47,607 nucleotides of DNA from Deltaproteobacteria bacterium (GCA_022703355.1 JAKLDU010000006.1:1-47607); one strand, 5' to 3'. Counted from the first letter of the stretch, positions 1 through 8,368 are shown. Made by a program: numbers and translations. Notes: generated by a model not told the origin, from the sequence alone.

Positions 1-705
1 CGAGATCCCCCGGGCGTTCCTGATCCGGTCCGCGACGGCACGGGAGGCCGCCTCGTCCGGGATCTCCTTCGGGTCCACCACCCTGGCGGAGAACGCGTCG
101 CCGCCGGGCGTGAGGAGATCGGCGTCGATGGTCCAGTATTCCTGGGAGACGAATTTTTCTATTTCTTCCTGGCGCATGCAGATGAGACGCACCGCCACGG
201 ACTGCACCCTGCCGCCGGAGAGGCCGCGCTTCACGCGCTTCCACAGGAGCGGGCTCATGGTGTAGCCCACGATCCGGTCCATGACGCGCCGGGCCTTCTG
301 GGCTTCGTAGAGCGACCTGTTCAGCGGCAAAGGCTCCCTGATGGCCTGGTCGATGGCCTTCTTGGTGATCTCATGGAAGATGATCCTGCCCACGGCGTGG
401 TCGTCCTTCCTGAGCTCCTCGCTGATGTGCCAGGCGATGGCCTCCCCCTCGCGGTCAGGGTCCGATGCCAGGTAGACGCGCTCGGCCTCTTCGGCGAGCT
501 TCCGGAGCTTTTTCACCACGTCGCGCTTTTCGGGCTTCACCTTGTAGCTGGGCTCGAAGCCCGAATCGATGTCCACGCCGAGCACGCTCTTGGGGAGGTC
601 CTTGATGTGGCCCATGGTGGCCTGCACCTCGAAGTCCCTGCCGAGGTAGCGCTTGATGGTCTTCGCCTTGGTGGGCGATTCCACGATTACGAGTGATTTA
701 CCCAT
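1..705 (-). CDS. topA: DNA topoisomerase I, N-terminal 235 residues (runs off the window)
   Basis: Type IA topoisomerase that relaxes negatively supercoiled DNA by single-strand passage. Translation from the ATG at 705 gives the TOPRIM start MGKSLVIVESPTKAKTI, then YLASDPDREGEAIAWH with the acidic DxD metal-binding residues, and later FHEITKKAI and LSGGRVQSVAVRLI, all typical of TopA. The frame stays open to base 1, so the catalytic tyrosine and the C-terminal zinc ribbons lie outside the window. The start overlaps the end of dprA by 8 bases, so the two genes are probably co-transcribed; dprA-topA is a common bacterial gene order. Identification is secure; only the length is unknown. Confidence 0.96.
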   Translation of the reverse strand, partial: MGKSLVIVESPTKAKTIKRYLGRDFEVQATMGHIKDLPKSVLGVDIDSGFEPSYKVKPEKRDVVKKLRKLAEEAERVYLASDPDREGEAIAWHISEELRKDDHAVGRIIFHEITKKAIDQAIREPLPLNRSLYEAQKARRVMDRIVGYTMSPLLWKRVKRGLSGGRVQSVAVRLICMRQEEIEKFVSQEYWTIDADLLTPGGDAFSARVVDPKEIPDEAASRAVADRIRNARGIS

Positions 706-1792
706 TCGTGCTCCTTGCGGCGAATCTGCTTCCCTCGATCCGCCGTACCTTCCCCGTGAGCTCCAGCATGCTCACCCTCTTAGTAGTTTCAATGATGTCC
801 AGGTCAAGCTCCCTGGCAATGTCTTCGATGCTCAGGGGGCCGCCCTCGATGAGGTCCAGAATCCCGTCGGGTTCACGCCCCTCGTGCCCGTCGACGCGAA
901 GGGCGCTCTTCACCTGGGGGGCGATCTCCATGAGCACGTCGTCGGCATTCCTCACGAGGACCGCGCCCTGCCGGATGAGGTGGTGCGGGCCCAGGGAGCG
1001 CACGTTCGTCACCATGCCCGGCACCGCCATGAGGGTCCTGCCCTGCTCGCCGGCGAACCGGGCGGTGATGAGGGCGCCGGACTTCATGGCCGCCTCCACC
1101 ACCACGACCCCCGCCGACAGTCCGGAGATGATCCGGTTTCTCCGGGGAAAGTTGCCCGGGTCAGGGGGGGTGCCCGGGGGGTACTCAGTGACCACCGCTC
1201 CTCTCAGGGCGATCCTGTCTGCTAAAGCCGCGTTTTCCGGCGGGTAGGCCACGTCGATGCCCGTTCCGAGCACGGCGACGGTGTTCGTGCCCCCTTCGAG
1301 CGCCCCGGTGTGGACCGCCGTGTCGATGCCCCGCGCGAGGCCCGAGACCACCGTGATCCCCGCGGCGCTCATGGAGCGGGCCATGCTCATGGCCGTTTCC
1401 CTGCCATACCGGGAAGGGGACCTGGTGCCCACGATGGCCACCGCAGGCTCGATCTCCTCGAGGGAGCCCCTGAGGTACAGCACAAAGGGGGGATCGCCCG
1501 TTTCCCTGAGCAGCCCGGGAAACCCGGGGTCCGTGATCCCCACGGCGTGCGCTCCCGCCGCCTTCATGGCTGCCACGGCCTTTCTCACCCCCTCCGGCTC
1601 CGGGCCTCTGGACAGGCTGTTCACCTGGGCGGCGGTCAGGACCCCGGTCTCCCTCACCGCCTCCTTCGGCGCGGAGAGGAGAGCCTCGGGGCTCCCGAAG
1701 ATCTCGAGGAGCCTGACCACCCGGGAATGCCCGATGCCGGGGACGAGGTCGAGGGCGACCCACACTTCTGCACGGTCCATATCACCTTCCAT
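698..1792 (-). CDS. dprA: DNA-processing protein DprA (Smf family)
   Basis: DprA binds incoming single-stranded DNA during natural transformation and loads RecA. The 364-residue product has an N-terminal helix-hairpin-helix/SAM-like part (ALDLVPGIGHSRVVRLLE). The extended Rossmann fold follows, with AIVGTRSPSRYG, VSGLARGIDTAVHTGAL, VLGTGIDVAYPPEN and FPRRNRIISGLS. A C-terminal winged helix (DILDLIEGGPLSIEDIARE) completes the usual layout. The most upstream ATG is at 1792, but a second ATG at 1780 is preceded by GGAAGG at 4-base spacing and may be the real start. The gene runs into topA with an 8-base overlap. No competence genes are nearby, so a role in transformation in this organism is only inferred; many non-competent bacteria keep dprA. 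Confidence 0.95.
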   Translation of the reverse strand: MEGDMDRAEVWVALDLVPGIGHSRVVRLLEIFGSPEALLSAPKEAVRETGVLTAAQVNSLSRGPEPEGVRKAVAAMKAAGAHAVGITDPGFPGLLRETGDPPFVLYLRGSLEEIEPAVAIVGTRSPSRYGRETAMSMARSMSAAGITVVSGLARGIDTAVHTGALEGGTNTVAVLGTGIDVAYPPENAALADRIALRGAVVTEYPPGTPPDPGNFPRRNRIISGLSAGVVVVEAAMKSGALITARFAGEQGRTLMAVPGMVTNVRSLGPHHLIRQGAVLVRNADDVLMEIAPQVKSALRVDGHEGREPDGILDLIEGGPLSIEDIARELDLDIIETTKRVSMLELTGKVRRIEGSRFAARSTNG

Positions 1793-1950
1793 CTCTTCGA
1801 GTGTGGCACGCTATCGGAACAGGGAAGCTCATGTCAAGATGCATTCTTTCCCCGGAAGGATTCTTCCGGGGGCCCCCTCGCTTCTTGCCGGTGCCCCGGG
1901 AAATGATGTATATAAAAAATTCACCACATTAAATGTGCCTGGAGGTTCCC

Positions 1951-2472
1951 GTGGCCCGGATACCTTATTATGAACTGGATGAAAAAGACCAGGACAAGAT
2001 GGAGCTCGTCGGCAGGGCGCCCAAGCTGAACGTCATACGGATCATGGCGCACGCGGCCTACCCGGTCCTCAACGGGTTCGTGACCCTGGTGGCGGCCCTC
2101 CTGGCGGAGGGCAGGCTCGACCCCTTTCTGCGGGAGATGGCCATCATCAGGACCGGCCTGCTCTGCGGCTCGGAGTACGAGGTGTTCCAGCATCACAAGA
2201 TGGCCCGGAGGATGGGCATGCCCGAGGAAAAGATCCGGGCCCTTGCCGTGGGCTCGACGTCGCCGGTCTTCTCCGAGGTCGAGAAGCTGGTGCTGGGGTT
2301 CACCGAGGAGATGGTGACCCGCCGCAAGGCGAGCGAGGAAACTTTCAAGGCCCTGGCCGGGCACTTCTCCCCTGCCCGGATGGTGGAGCTCGCCATCGTC
2401 GTGGGGTGCTACGTCATGGTGAGCATGTTCCTCATGACCTTCGAGGTGGACATAGAGCAGAAGCACGGGTGA
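1951..2472 (+). CDS. Carboxymuconolactone decarboxylase family protein
   Basis: A 173-residue all-helical protein of the AhpD-like/CMD superfamily. The family signature EMAIIRTGLLCGSEYEVFQH lies near residues 62-81. The two redox cysteines (CxxC) of true AhpD are absent, so a peroxidase-partner role is unlikely and a decarboxylase-like or unknown role is more probable. The GTG at 1951 is chosen because GGAGG (1941-1945) sits 5 bases upstream. An in-frame ATG at 1933 would place that Shine-Dalgarno sequence inside the gene. The gene stands alone, convergent with the aquaporin gene across a strong hairpin. The substrate cannot be read from sequence. Confidence 0.85.
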   Translation: MARIPYYELDEKDQDKMELVGRAPKLNVIRIMAHAAYPVLNGFVTLVAALLAEGRLDPFLREMAIIRTGLLCGSEYEVFQHHKMARRMGMPEEKIRALAVGSTSPVFSEVEKLVLGFTEEMVTRRKASEETFKALAGHFSPARMVELAIVVGCYVMVSMFLMTFEVDIEQKHG

Positions 2473-2548
2473 TGCGGTTTCGTCGGGGCCGCGATCCGTG
2501 CCGGTCGGAACGCTGTGAAGGGGAAGGCGCCCGCGTGGGTCGACAGGG

Positions 2549-2593
2549 GGGAAGAATCCCTCGTGATCCCCGGACAGCGGGGGGATTCTTCCC
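2549..2593. terminator. Hairpin between convergent genes
   Basis: A perfect 12-bp inverted repeat (GGGAAGAATCCC at 2549-2560, GGGATTCTTCCC at 2582-2593) separates two convergent genes. There is no clear T-run on either side, so it is a probable but unproven bidirectional terminator or 3'-end stabiliser. The 21-base loop contains a second, competing C/G-rich pairing. Confidence 0.55.
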
Positions 2594-2630
2594 GGCACTT
2601 CCCGTGTCCCGGCCCCGGGCGCTCAGCATC

Positions 2631-3323
2631 CTATTCTGGTGATCGTCCGAGAAGTCGATAGGCAAGACCCCCCAGTATGCCCCCGACCACAGGGGCAAAC
2701 CAGAATAGCCAAAGCTGCTGGATTGCCCAGCCGCCGGCAAACAAGGCAACCCCGGTGCTCCGGGCTGGATTCACCGAGGTGTTGGTCACGGGAATGCTGA
2801 TGAGGTGGATGAGGGTGAGGCACAGGCCGATGGCTATGGGGGCAAAGCCCTTGGGGGCCCGCTCGTCGGTCGAGCCCATGATGACCATGAGGAACATGAA
2901 TGTCATGACGACTTCACAAACCAGGGCCGACGTGAACGAATAACCCCCGGGAGAGTGCTCGCCGTAGCCGTTGCTGGCAAAACCTGCCGAAACATCGAAA
3001 CCGGCGGCGCCACTTGCAATTGCGTACAGGACGCATGCCCCCGCAATCCCTCCCAGCACCTGAGCCAGGACATAGGGGACAAGGTCCTTTCCGGGGAACC
3101 GCCCGCCCGCGACCAGCCCGCAGGTGACCGCAGGGTTCAGATGGCAGCCCGAGATGTGACCCACGGCGAACGCCATGGTCAGCACCGTCAGCCCGAAAGC
3201 CAGGGCTACGCCGAGCAGTCCGATGCCGAGGTCCGGGAAAGCCGCGGCTATGACTGCGCTTCCACAACCACCGAGAACCAGCCAGAATGTTCCGAAAAAC
3301 TCAGCCCCAAGTCTTTGATACAT
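2631..3323 (-). CDS. aqpZ: Aquaporin Z-type water channel
   Basis: A 230-residue MIP-family channel with six membrane segments and both NPA boxes (HLNPAVT near residue 62 and SVNPARST near 187). The residues around the second box ([18 protein letters not shown]), together with F in ALAFGLTVL, match the narrow Phe/His/Thr/Arg selectivity filter of water-specific AqpZ and not a glycerol facilitator. AAAGGCGG precedes the ATG. It is divergent from the leader of the ior operon, with about 140 bases between its start and that promoter. No functional link to aromatic metabolism is apparent. Confidence 0.95.
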   Translation of the reverse strand: MYQRLGAEFFGTFWLVLGGCGSAVIAAAFPDLGIGLLGVALAFGLTVLTMAFAVGHISGCHLNPAVTCGLVAGGRFPGKDLVPYVLAQVLGGIAGACVLYAIASGAAGFDVSAGFASNGYGEHSPGGYSFTSALVCEVVMTFMFLMVIMGSTDERAPKGFAPIAIGLCLTLIHLISIPVTNTSVNPARSTGVALFAGGWAIQQLWLFWFAPVVGGILGGLAYRLLGRSPE

Positions 3324-3463
3324 GCGGAACCGCCTTTCATTGAAGTATTCTACCGTTCAACACGGACCATGGTACTATCCACATAAATAGCGTTCAGCCG
3401 GCCCATGGCAAGAGAGCACGCTTCGCCGTGCAGGTGCGCATCTTCGGGGTAACGGGAAAAAGC

Positions 3464-3495
3464 TTGACAGCCCGGACGCTTCTGTAGAATATACT
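3464..3495 (+). promoter_or_regulatory. Predicted sigma-70 promoter of the ior leader
   Basis: TTGACA at 3464-3469 is a perfect -35 box. The -10 region TAGAATATACT (3485-3495) offers overlapping hexamers: TAGAAT with a 15-base spacer, GAATAT with 17, and TATACT with 20. Transcription would begin around 3497-3502, only a few bases before the leader ATG at 3504. Confidence 0.7.
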
Positions 3496-3503
3496 CTGTC
3501 ATT

Positions 3504-3572
3504 ATGACGCAGAGCGATCAGCTTACGGCCTATTACTTTTACTTTTATTATCGCAGGAGCTCGTGTCCATAG
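3504..3572 (+). CDS. Aromatic-rich attenuation leader peptide (22 aa)
   Basis: This short ORF begins with ATG at 3504 and ends with TAG at 3570-3572. Codons 10-16 (3531-3551) read Tyr-Tyr-Phe-Tyr-Phe-Tyr-Tyr (YYFYFYY), seven aromatic residues in a row, flanked by MTQSDQLTA and RRSSCP. Such runs of the regulated amino acid are the hallmark of attenuator leader peptides (compare the pheA and trp leaders). The ATG is the only possible start, because the frame is closed by TGA at 3465-3467. No Shine-Dalgarno sequence is visible and the predicted transcription start lies only a few bases upstream, so translation may be leaderless. The stop codon falls inside region 2 of the attenuator, as the mechanism requires. 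Confidence 0.88.
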   Translation: MTQSDQLTAYYFYFYYRRSSCP

Positions 3573-3629
3573 GCCTGGGGCGCTCACCGGACAGGAAAAA
3601 GGCCGTGGACAAAATCCATGGCCTTTTTT
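3527..3629 (+). promoter_or_regulatory. Translation-dependent Phe/Tyr transcription attenuator
   Basis: Three mutually exclusive pairings can be drawn. The 1:2 pairing is GGCCTAT (3527-3533) with ATAGGCC (3569-3575), 7 bp. The 2:3 antiterminator is TGTCCA (3564-3569) with TGGACA (3606-3611) plus GGCCT (3572-3576) with AGGCC (3600-3604), 11 bp around a 2x1 internal loop. The 3:4 terminator is 3596-3609 with 3615-3628. A ribosome stalled on the Tyr/Phe codons (3531-3551) covers region 1 and frees region 2 to pair with 3, giving read-through. A ribosome at the TAG (3570) covers region 2 and lets 3:4 form. Without translation, 1:2 forms and termination follows. The geometry matches the classical enteric attenuators. 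The downstream genes act on aryl 2-oxoacids, which supports the assignment. Confidence 0.88.
3596..3629 (+). terminator. Intrinsic terminator (3:4 hairpin) of the attenuator
   Basis: Stem 3596-3609 (AAAAAGGCCGTGGA) pairs with 3615-3628 (TCCATGGCCTTTTT): 14 bp with one G-U pair, a 5-base loop CAAAA and a run of six T (3624-3629). It lies 130 bases before iorA with no other gene between, so it can only act as a conditional terminator of that operon. A small hairpin GTGCCC-AAAA-GGGCAC (3666-3681) follows. Confidence 0.93.
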
Positions 3630-3759
3630 ATTATACGCAGGTTTTCAAGCCTGGTTGAACAGGCGGTGCCCAAAAGGGCACGTGCTGTCCGGGCGGATCC
3701 GGGCGAAAGCTGCCGGAGCAGGCCCGGGAACTCACACCGGTGGCCGGGGGGAATACGTG

Positions 3760-5487
3760 ATGAAGAAGATTCTGAGTGGGAACGAGGCGATTGCCCGGGG
3801 GGCTTACGAGGCGGGCGTGGGGTTCGCAGCCGCCTACCCCGGCACACCCTCGACGGAGGTCCTCGAGTGCATCGCTGCCGGATACCCCGGCATCCATGCC
3901 GAGTGGACACCCAATGAAAAGGTGGCCCTCGAGGTGGCCGCGGGCGCTTCTTACACGGGCGCGAGGGCCATGGCCGTCATGAAGCACGTGGGCGTGAACG
4001 TGGCCGCCGACCCCCTCATGACCCTGCCCTACACCCTCATCCGCGGCGGGATCGTGCTCGTGAGCGCCGACGACCCGGAGCTCTTCTCCTCGCAGAACGA
4101 GCAGGACAACCGGCACTATGCGCGCTTCGCCAAGATCCCCCTGCTGGAGCCCACCACCTCGCAGGAGGCGAAGGACTTCACGAAGGAGGCGTTTAAGATC
4201 TCAGAGCAGTTCGGGACGCCGGTGATGCTGCGCACCACCACGCGGATCTCCCACTCCATGGGCATCGTGGAAATGGGCGAGGTGGCCGGTCAGCCCGTCC
4301 CCTCCATCGAGAGGCACCCGGCGGAGTGGGTGATGCTGCCCGCCAACGCCCGGGTCCGCCACCCTCTCATCGAGAAGCGCCTGCTCGAGCTGAAGGAGTA
4401 TGCGAACAGCTCGCCCCTCAACTCGGTGGAGATGGGCGACGGGAAGATCGGGATCATCTCCGCGGGGGTCGCCTACCAGTATGCGAAGGAGGCCTTCCCC
4501 GGGGCGTCCTTCCTGAAGCTGGGCATGCCGTACCCCCTGCCCGACAGGCTCGTCAGGGAGTTCGCCTCGAAGGTCGACGAGCTCTGGGTCGTTGAAGAGC
4601 TCGACCCCTTCATGGAAGACCAGATCAGGGCCCTGGGCATCGCGTGCCGCGGCAAGGACAGGCTGCCCCTGTGCGGCGAGCTGAACCCCGACATCATCGG
4701 GACCGCCATCTCAGGCGCTGCCCCCGAGCCCTTCAGAAAGCCCGCCCTGCCGGGCAGGCCGCCGAGCATGTGCCCGGGCTGCCCGCACCGGAGCCTCCTG
4801 TGGGCGCTCCGCCGGAACAAGGCCTTCATCGCCGGCGACATCGGGTGCTACACCCTGGGCTTCCTCCCGCCGCTCTCCGCCATCGACACCTGCCTGTGCA
4901 TGGGCGCGGGCATCAACCACGCCCACGGCATGGCGACGGTCTTCGGGCCGGGCAGGGAAAAGATCGCCGCGGTCATCGGCGACTCCACGTTCTACCACTC
5001 GGGCATCACGGGGCTCACGAACCTCGCCTACAATAAAGGTGCGGCCCTCGTGGTGATCCTGGACAACTCCACCACGGCCATGACCGGGGCACAGGACCAC
5101 CCGGGCACGGGCGTCACCATCGGCGGCGAACAGACGATCAGGCTCGACCTCGAAAAGCTCGTGAAGGCCCTGGGCATCGAGTGGGTAAAGACCGTGGACC
5201 CCTACGACGTGAAGAAGACGAGGAAGACCATCAAGGCGGCCCTGGCCCACGACGGCCCCTCGGTCATCATCTCGAAGGCCCCCTGCGTGCTCCTGAGATC
5301 GAAAAAGGTCCCGGGTGAGCCCCTGTGCGTCGACCCCGAGAAGTGCATCGGCTGCAAGGTGTGCATCGGCCTCGGGTGCCCGGCCATCGAGTTCAGGGAC
5401 GAGAAGTCCTCCATCAACAGCTCGTGCGTGGGCTGCGGCGTGTGCGGGGAGCTGTGCGCCCAGGGCGCCATCGGAGGTGGCAAATGA
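3760..5487 (+). CDS. iorA: Indolepyruvate:ferredoxin oxidoreductase, alpha subunit
   Basis: IorA with IorB interconverts aryl 2-oxoacids (indolepyruvate, phenylpyruvate, 4-hydroxyphenylpyruvate) plus CoA and the arylacetyl-CoA plus CO2, using ferredoxin. The 575-residue product has an N-terminal pyrimidine-binding domain (AAAYPGTPSTEVLE). The thiamine diphosphate domain follows, with MCPGCPHRS near residue 337, GDIGCYTLGF, and GDSTFYHSGITGL with ILDNSTTAMTG. A C-terminal 2[4Fe-4S] ferredoxin domain has CIGCKVCIGLGCP near 529 and CVGCGVCGELC near 556. The ATG at 3760 is chosen for the GGGGGGAA upstream and the family-typical start MKKILSGNEAIARGAYEAG; the reading frame extends upstream to 3655 without support. 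The 3' end overlaps iorB by 4 bases (ATGA). Transcription is expected to depend on the Tyr/Phe attenuator. Confidence 0.96.
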   Translation: MKKILSGNEAIARGAYEAGVGFAAAYPGTPSTEVLECIAAGYPGIHAEWTPNEKVALEVAAGASYTGARAMAVMKHVGVNVAADPLMTLPYTLIRGGIVLVSADDPELFSSQNEQDNRHYARFAKIPLLEPTTSQEAKDFTKEAFKISEQFGTPVMLRTTTRISHSMGIVEMGEVAGQPVPSIERHPAEWVMLPANARVRHPLIEKRLLELKEYANSSPLNSVEMGDGKIGIISAGVAYQYAKEAFPGASFLKLGMPYPLPDRLVREFASKVDELWVVEELDPFMEDQIRALGIACRGKDRLPLCGELNPDIIGTAISGAAPEPFRKPALPGRPPSMCPGCPHRSLLWALRRNKAFIAGDIGCYTLGFLPPLSAIDTCLCMGAGINHAHGMATVFGPGREKIAAVIGDSTFYHSGITGLTNLAYNKGAALVVILDNSTTAMTGAQDHPGTGVTIGGEQTIRLDLEKLVKALGIEWVKTVDPYDVKKTRKTIKAALAHDGPSVIISKAPCVLLRSKKVPGEPLCVDPEKCIGCKVCIGLGCPAIEFRDEKSSINSSCVGCGVCGELCAQGAIGGGK

Positions 5488-6044
5488 ACGTGCTCATGAC
5501 AGGCGTGGGCGGGCAGGGCATCATCCTCGCCTCGGACATGCTCTCCGACGTGATGATGCGCGCCGGCTTCGACGTGAAGAAATCGGAGATCCACGGCATG
5601 GCCCAGCGCGGGGGCAGCGTGATGTCCCACGTGCGGTACGGCAGGCACGTGTCCTCGCCCCTCATCCCCTTGGGCGCCTGCGACGTCCTGCTCTCCTTCG
5701 AGGAGCTCGAGGCGGCCCGTTACGTCCAGTACCTGAAAAAGGGCGCCACCGTGATCATCAACCGCTACCGGCTCGCCCCCCCCTCGGTCATCTCGGGCGG
5801 GGAGCCCTACCCGGACATCCTGCCCGTGCTCCGGGAAAAGACGGACACCATCGTGATGGTGGACGGCACGAAGATCGCTGAAGATATGGGCAATCCGAAG
5901 GGGGTCAACACCATCCTGCTGGGCAGGCTCTCGACCTTCCTCGAGGCCGACGAGTCCCTCTGGATAGAGGCCATGAATTCCATGCTCAAGGAAAAGATCC
6001 GCACAGCCAACATCGAGGGCTTCAGGCGGGGGAGACACGCATAA
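5484..6044 (+). CDS. iorB: Indolepyruvate:ferredoxin oxidoreductase, beta subunit
   Basis: The 186-residue gamma-type subunit of the 2-oxoacid:ferredoxin oxidoreductase family, partner of IorA. It starts MNVLMTGVGGQGIILASD with the glycine-rich GVGGQG signature, followed by SEIHGMAQRGGSVMSHVR, both diagnostic of IorB/PorG-type subunits that bind CoA. The ATG overlaps the iorA stop (ATGA) and is preceded by GGAGG (5473-5477) at 6-base spacing, so translation is coupled. The stop is followed 27 bases later by the ligase gene. Length is close to the family norm of about 190 residues. Confidence 0.95.
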   Translation: MNVLMTGVGGQGIILASDMLSDVMMRAGFDVKKSEIHGMAQRGGSVMSHVRYGRHVSSPLIPLGACDVLLSFEELEAARYVQYLKKGATVIINRYRLAPPSVISGGEPYPDILPVLREKTDTIVMVDGTKIAEDMGNPKGVNTILLGRLSTFLEADESLWIEAMNSMLKEKIRTANIEGFRRGRHA

Positions 6045-6071
6045 GAGGCGCAGCCTAAGGGAGGTTAATCC

Positions 6072-7373
6072 ATGATCTATAACGAGGAGTTCGAAACACT
6101 GCCCCGGGAGGCCGTCGAGGCCCTGCAGCTCAAGAGGCTCCAGCAGGTGGTGAGCAGGGTCTACCACACCGTGGGGTTCTACAAGAAGGCCTTCGACAAC
6201 GCCGGGGTGGCCCCCGAGGACGTCAGGAGTTTAGACGACCTCAAGCGCCTGCCCTTCACCGTCAAGCAGGACCTGCGGGACAACTACCCCTTCGGGCTCT
6301 TCAGCGTGCCCATGACCAGCATCGTGCGCCTGCACGCCTCGTCGGGCACCACGGGAAAGCCCACGGTGGTGGGCTACACGAAGCGCGACGTGGACACCTG
6401 GGCGACCCTCATGGCCCGCTCGTTCGCGGCCGCCGGCCTCACCAGGAACGACATCATCCACAACTCCTACGGCTACGGCCTCTTCACCGGGGGCCTGGGC
6501 GCCCACTACGGCGCGGAGAAGCTCGGTGCGAGCGTCATCCCCATGTCCGGCGGGTCCACGAAAAAACAGATCATGCTCCTGCAGGACTTCGGGCCCACGG
6601 CCATCTGCTGCACGCCCTCGTACCTGCTCTTCCTGGCCGAGGCGGGCAAGGAGATGGGCGTCGACATGAAGGCGCTCAAGCTCAGGGTGGGCATCCTGGG
6701 CGCCGAGCCCTGGAGCGAGCGGATGCGCGCCCAGATCGAAAAGGAGCTCGACATCACGGCGCTCAACATCTACGGCCTGTCCGAGGTCATGGGCCCGGGC
6801 GTCGCCATGGAGTGCATCGAGGGCAGGAACGGGCTGCACATCTACGAGGACCACTTCATCGCGGAGATCATCGACCCCAAGACGGGCGAGGTCCTGCCCT
6901 ACGGCGAGACCGGCGAGCTCGTGTTCACCACCATCACCAAGGAGGCCTTCCCCCTCATCAGGTACCGGACGAAGGACATCACCCGGCTTATGCCCGAGGT
7001 GTGCACGTGCGGCAGGACCTTCGTCCGCATGGAGCGCGTGTCTGGCAGGAGCGACGACATGCTCATCATCAGGGGCGTCAACGTGTTCCCCTCCCAGATC
7101 GAGAGCGTCATCATGGAGATCGAAGGGCTCGAGCCGCACTACCAGCTCATCGTGGACCGGGAAGGGTCGCTCGACACCCTGGAGATCCAGGTCGAGGTGA
7201 GCGAGCGAGTCTTCTCCGACGAGATCCGCGGCCTGCAGAGCCTCGAGAAGCGCATCAAAAAAGACGTCAAGGACTATCTCGGCGTCACGGCGAAGGTGAA
7301 GCTCGTGGAGCCCAAGTCCCTGCAGAGGTTCGAGGGCAAGGCGCAGCGGGTTGTGGACAAGAGGAATATCTAG
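6072..7373 (+). CDS. paaK: Phenylacetate-CoA ligase family protein
   Basis: AMP-forming aryl-CoA ligase of 433 residues, the PaaK length. Adenylating-enzyme motifs are in order: the P-loop [14 protein letters not shown] near residue 91, [15 protein letters not shown] near 236, [10 protein letters not shown] near 297, and [20 protein letters not shown] near 327. An ACT-like C-terminal lobe (LQIEVSERVF-type region) completes the fold. GGAGG stands 8 bases before the ATG. PaaK activates phenylacetate, 4-hydroxyphenylacetate or indoleacetate with ATP. Beside IorAB it could work in two directions: supplying arylacetyl-CoA for reductive carboxylation (favoured here because of the leader attenuator), or, run in reverse, conserving ATP from arylacetyl-CoA. 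Exact aryl specificity is not readable from sequence. Confidence 0.92.
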   Translation: MIYNEEFETLPREAVEALQLKRLQQVVSRVYHTVGFYKKAFDNAGVAPEDVRSLDDLKRLPFTVKQDLRDNYPFGLFSVPMTSIVRLHASSGTTGKPTVVGYTKRDVDTWATLMARSFAAAGLTRNDIIHNSYGYGLFTGGLGAHYGAEKLGASVIPMSGGSTKKQIMLLQDFGPTAICCTPSYLLFLAEAGKEMGVDMKALKLRVGILGAEPWSERMRAQIEKELDITALNIYGLSEVMGPGVAMECIEGRNGLHIYEDHFIAEIIDPKTGEVLPYGETGELVFTTITKEAFPLIRYRTKDITRLMPEVCTCGRTFVRMERVSGRSDDMLIIRGVNVFPSQIESVIMEIEGLEPHYQLIVDREGSLDTLEIQVEVSERVFSDEIRGLQSLEKRIKKDVKDYLGVTAKVKLVEPKSLQRFEGKAQRVVDKRNI

Positions 7374-7383
7374 GAGGTTTCCC

Positions 7384-7815
7384 ATGAAGGCGGAACAGAT
7401 CTCGATCTTTCTGGAAAACAAGCCCGGCGGCCTCTCCAGCGTCACCGGGGCGCTCAAGGACGCGGGGATCAACATCCGGGCCCTGTCGCTGGCAGACACC
7501 TCGGACTTCGGCATCCTGAGGCTCATCGTGGACAACGTGGCCAGGGCCAAGGAGGTCCTGAACGCGGCGGGGTTCGCCGTGGGCAAGACCCACGTGGTGG
7601 CCGTGGAAGTCCCGGACAGGCCGGGCGGGCTCCACAGCATCCTCGAGCTGCTCACGGGCAGCGGCATCAACGTGGAGTACATGTACGCCTTCGTGGAGCG
7701 CAGCGGCGAGAACGCGGTCATCATCTTCCGGTTCGACTCCACAGACCAGGCCATCGACGTGCTCCTGAAGGCGGGCTTCACCGTGCTGCCCGGGGAGAAG
7801 GTGTACGGGCTCTAG
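7384..7815 (+). CDS. Tandem ACT-domain protein
   Basis: A 143-residue protein made of two ACT domains (residues 1-70: [19 protein letters not shown]; 71-143: [19 protein letters not shown]). ACT domains bind amino acids or related ligands at a glycine-containing loop and usually regulate metabolism. The start at 7384 follows TAGGAGG, which overlaps the ligase stop codon (7371-7373), so the gene is translationally linked to it. Its paralogue lies at the other end of the operon on the opposite strand. Such proteins often neighbour iorAB-paaK. Sensing of Phe, Tyr or an aryl acid is a reasonable inference but unproven. Confidence 0.88.
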   Translation: MKAEQISIFLENKPGGLSSVTGALKDAGINIRALSLADTSDFGILRLIVDNVARAKEVLNAAGFAVGKTHVVAVEVPDRPGGLHSILELLTGSGINVEYMYAFVERSGENAVIIFRFDSTDQAIDVLLKAGFTVLPGEKVYGL

Positions 7816-7817
7816 CC

Positions 7818-8252
7818 ATGGGGCTCGACCTCGACCAGGGCAGGGAGATGGCCCGCATCGTCGCGCAGCCCTTCAGGGACACGGAGGGAAAGGAGGCGGC
7901 GCTGCCGGTGGTCGCCCGGATATTCCTCGTGGCGGGCATCGTGGCGTGCCTGGCGGGCATTGTCCTCACCATCCTCACCGGGGGATTTCTCCCCCTGGGG
8001 CTGGGCATCGGGAGCCTCGTGCCGGGCGTCGCCCTGTACGTGCTCTTCGGGGCGCTGGCAGAGGTCATCGTGCTGCTCAAGCGGATCGCGGGTCTGCCGT
8101 GCCGGGGGACCATCTCCGGCATGACCGAGGGCACCATATCGGTCTGCTCCGAGTGCGGGAGCATGGTCTACCCCGACAACGTCAAGTGCCCCTCGTGCAA
8201 TGCCGACTTCGCACCCGTCGGCCGGGCAGGGGAGGGCGAGGGGAAAAGTTAG
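7818..8252 (+). CDS. Small membrane protein with C-terminal zinc ribbon
   Basis: Not recognised as a named family. The 144-residue product has a charged N-terminus, two predicted membrane segments (about residues 32-55, VARIFLVAGIVACLAGIVL; and 58-85), and a cytosolic tail with a four-cysteine zinc ribbon (CSECGSMVY...CPSCNADF, near residues 109-128). It begins 2 bases after the ACT gene stop with no clear Shine-Dalgarno sequence, so it is probably translated by coupling; ATG 7848 is an alternative start. Position in the ior operon suggests a role tied to aryl-acid metabolism or transport, but no function can be assigned. Confidence 0.7.
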   Translation: MGLDLDQGREMARIVAQPFRDTEGKEAALPVVARIFLVAGIVACLAGIVLTILTGGFLPLGLGIGSLVPGVALYVLFGALAEVIVLLKRIAGLPCRGTISGMTEGTISVCSECGSMVYPDNVKCPSCNADFAPVGRAGEGEGKS

Positions 8253-8368
8253 GGGAAAGCGCCTCAATCCGGGGGACGGGCGGGCTCTTGCCATGCTCCC
8301 GGGAGGCGAAGCGGATTGCAATTAGAAGCAGAATTCACTGAAAAAGGAAGCGCACAAGAGGAGGGTTC

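Noticed and set aside
6231-7781. 516-codon open frame on the minus strand
   Set aside because: It is antisense to the aryl-CoA ligase and ACT genes, which have clear motifs and ribosome sites. High GC keeps the opposite strand open; the translation is Arg/His/Asp-rich with no domain.
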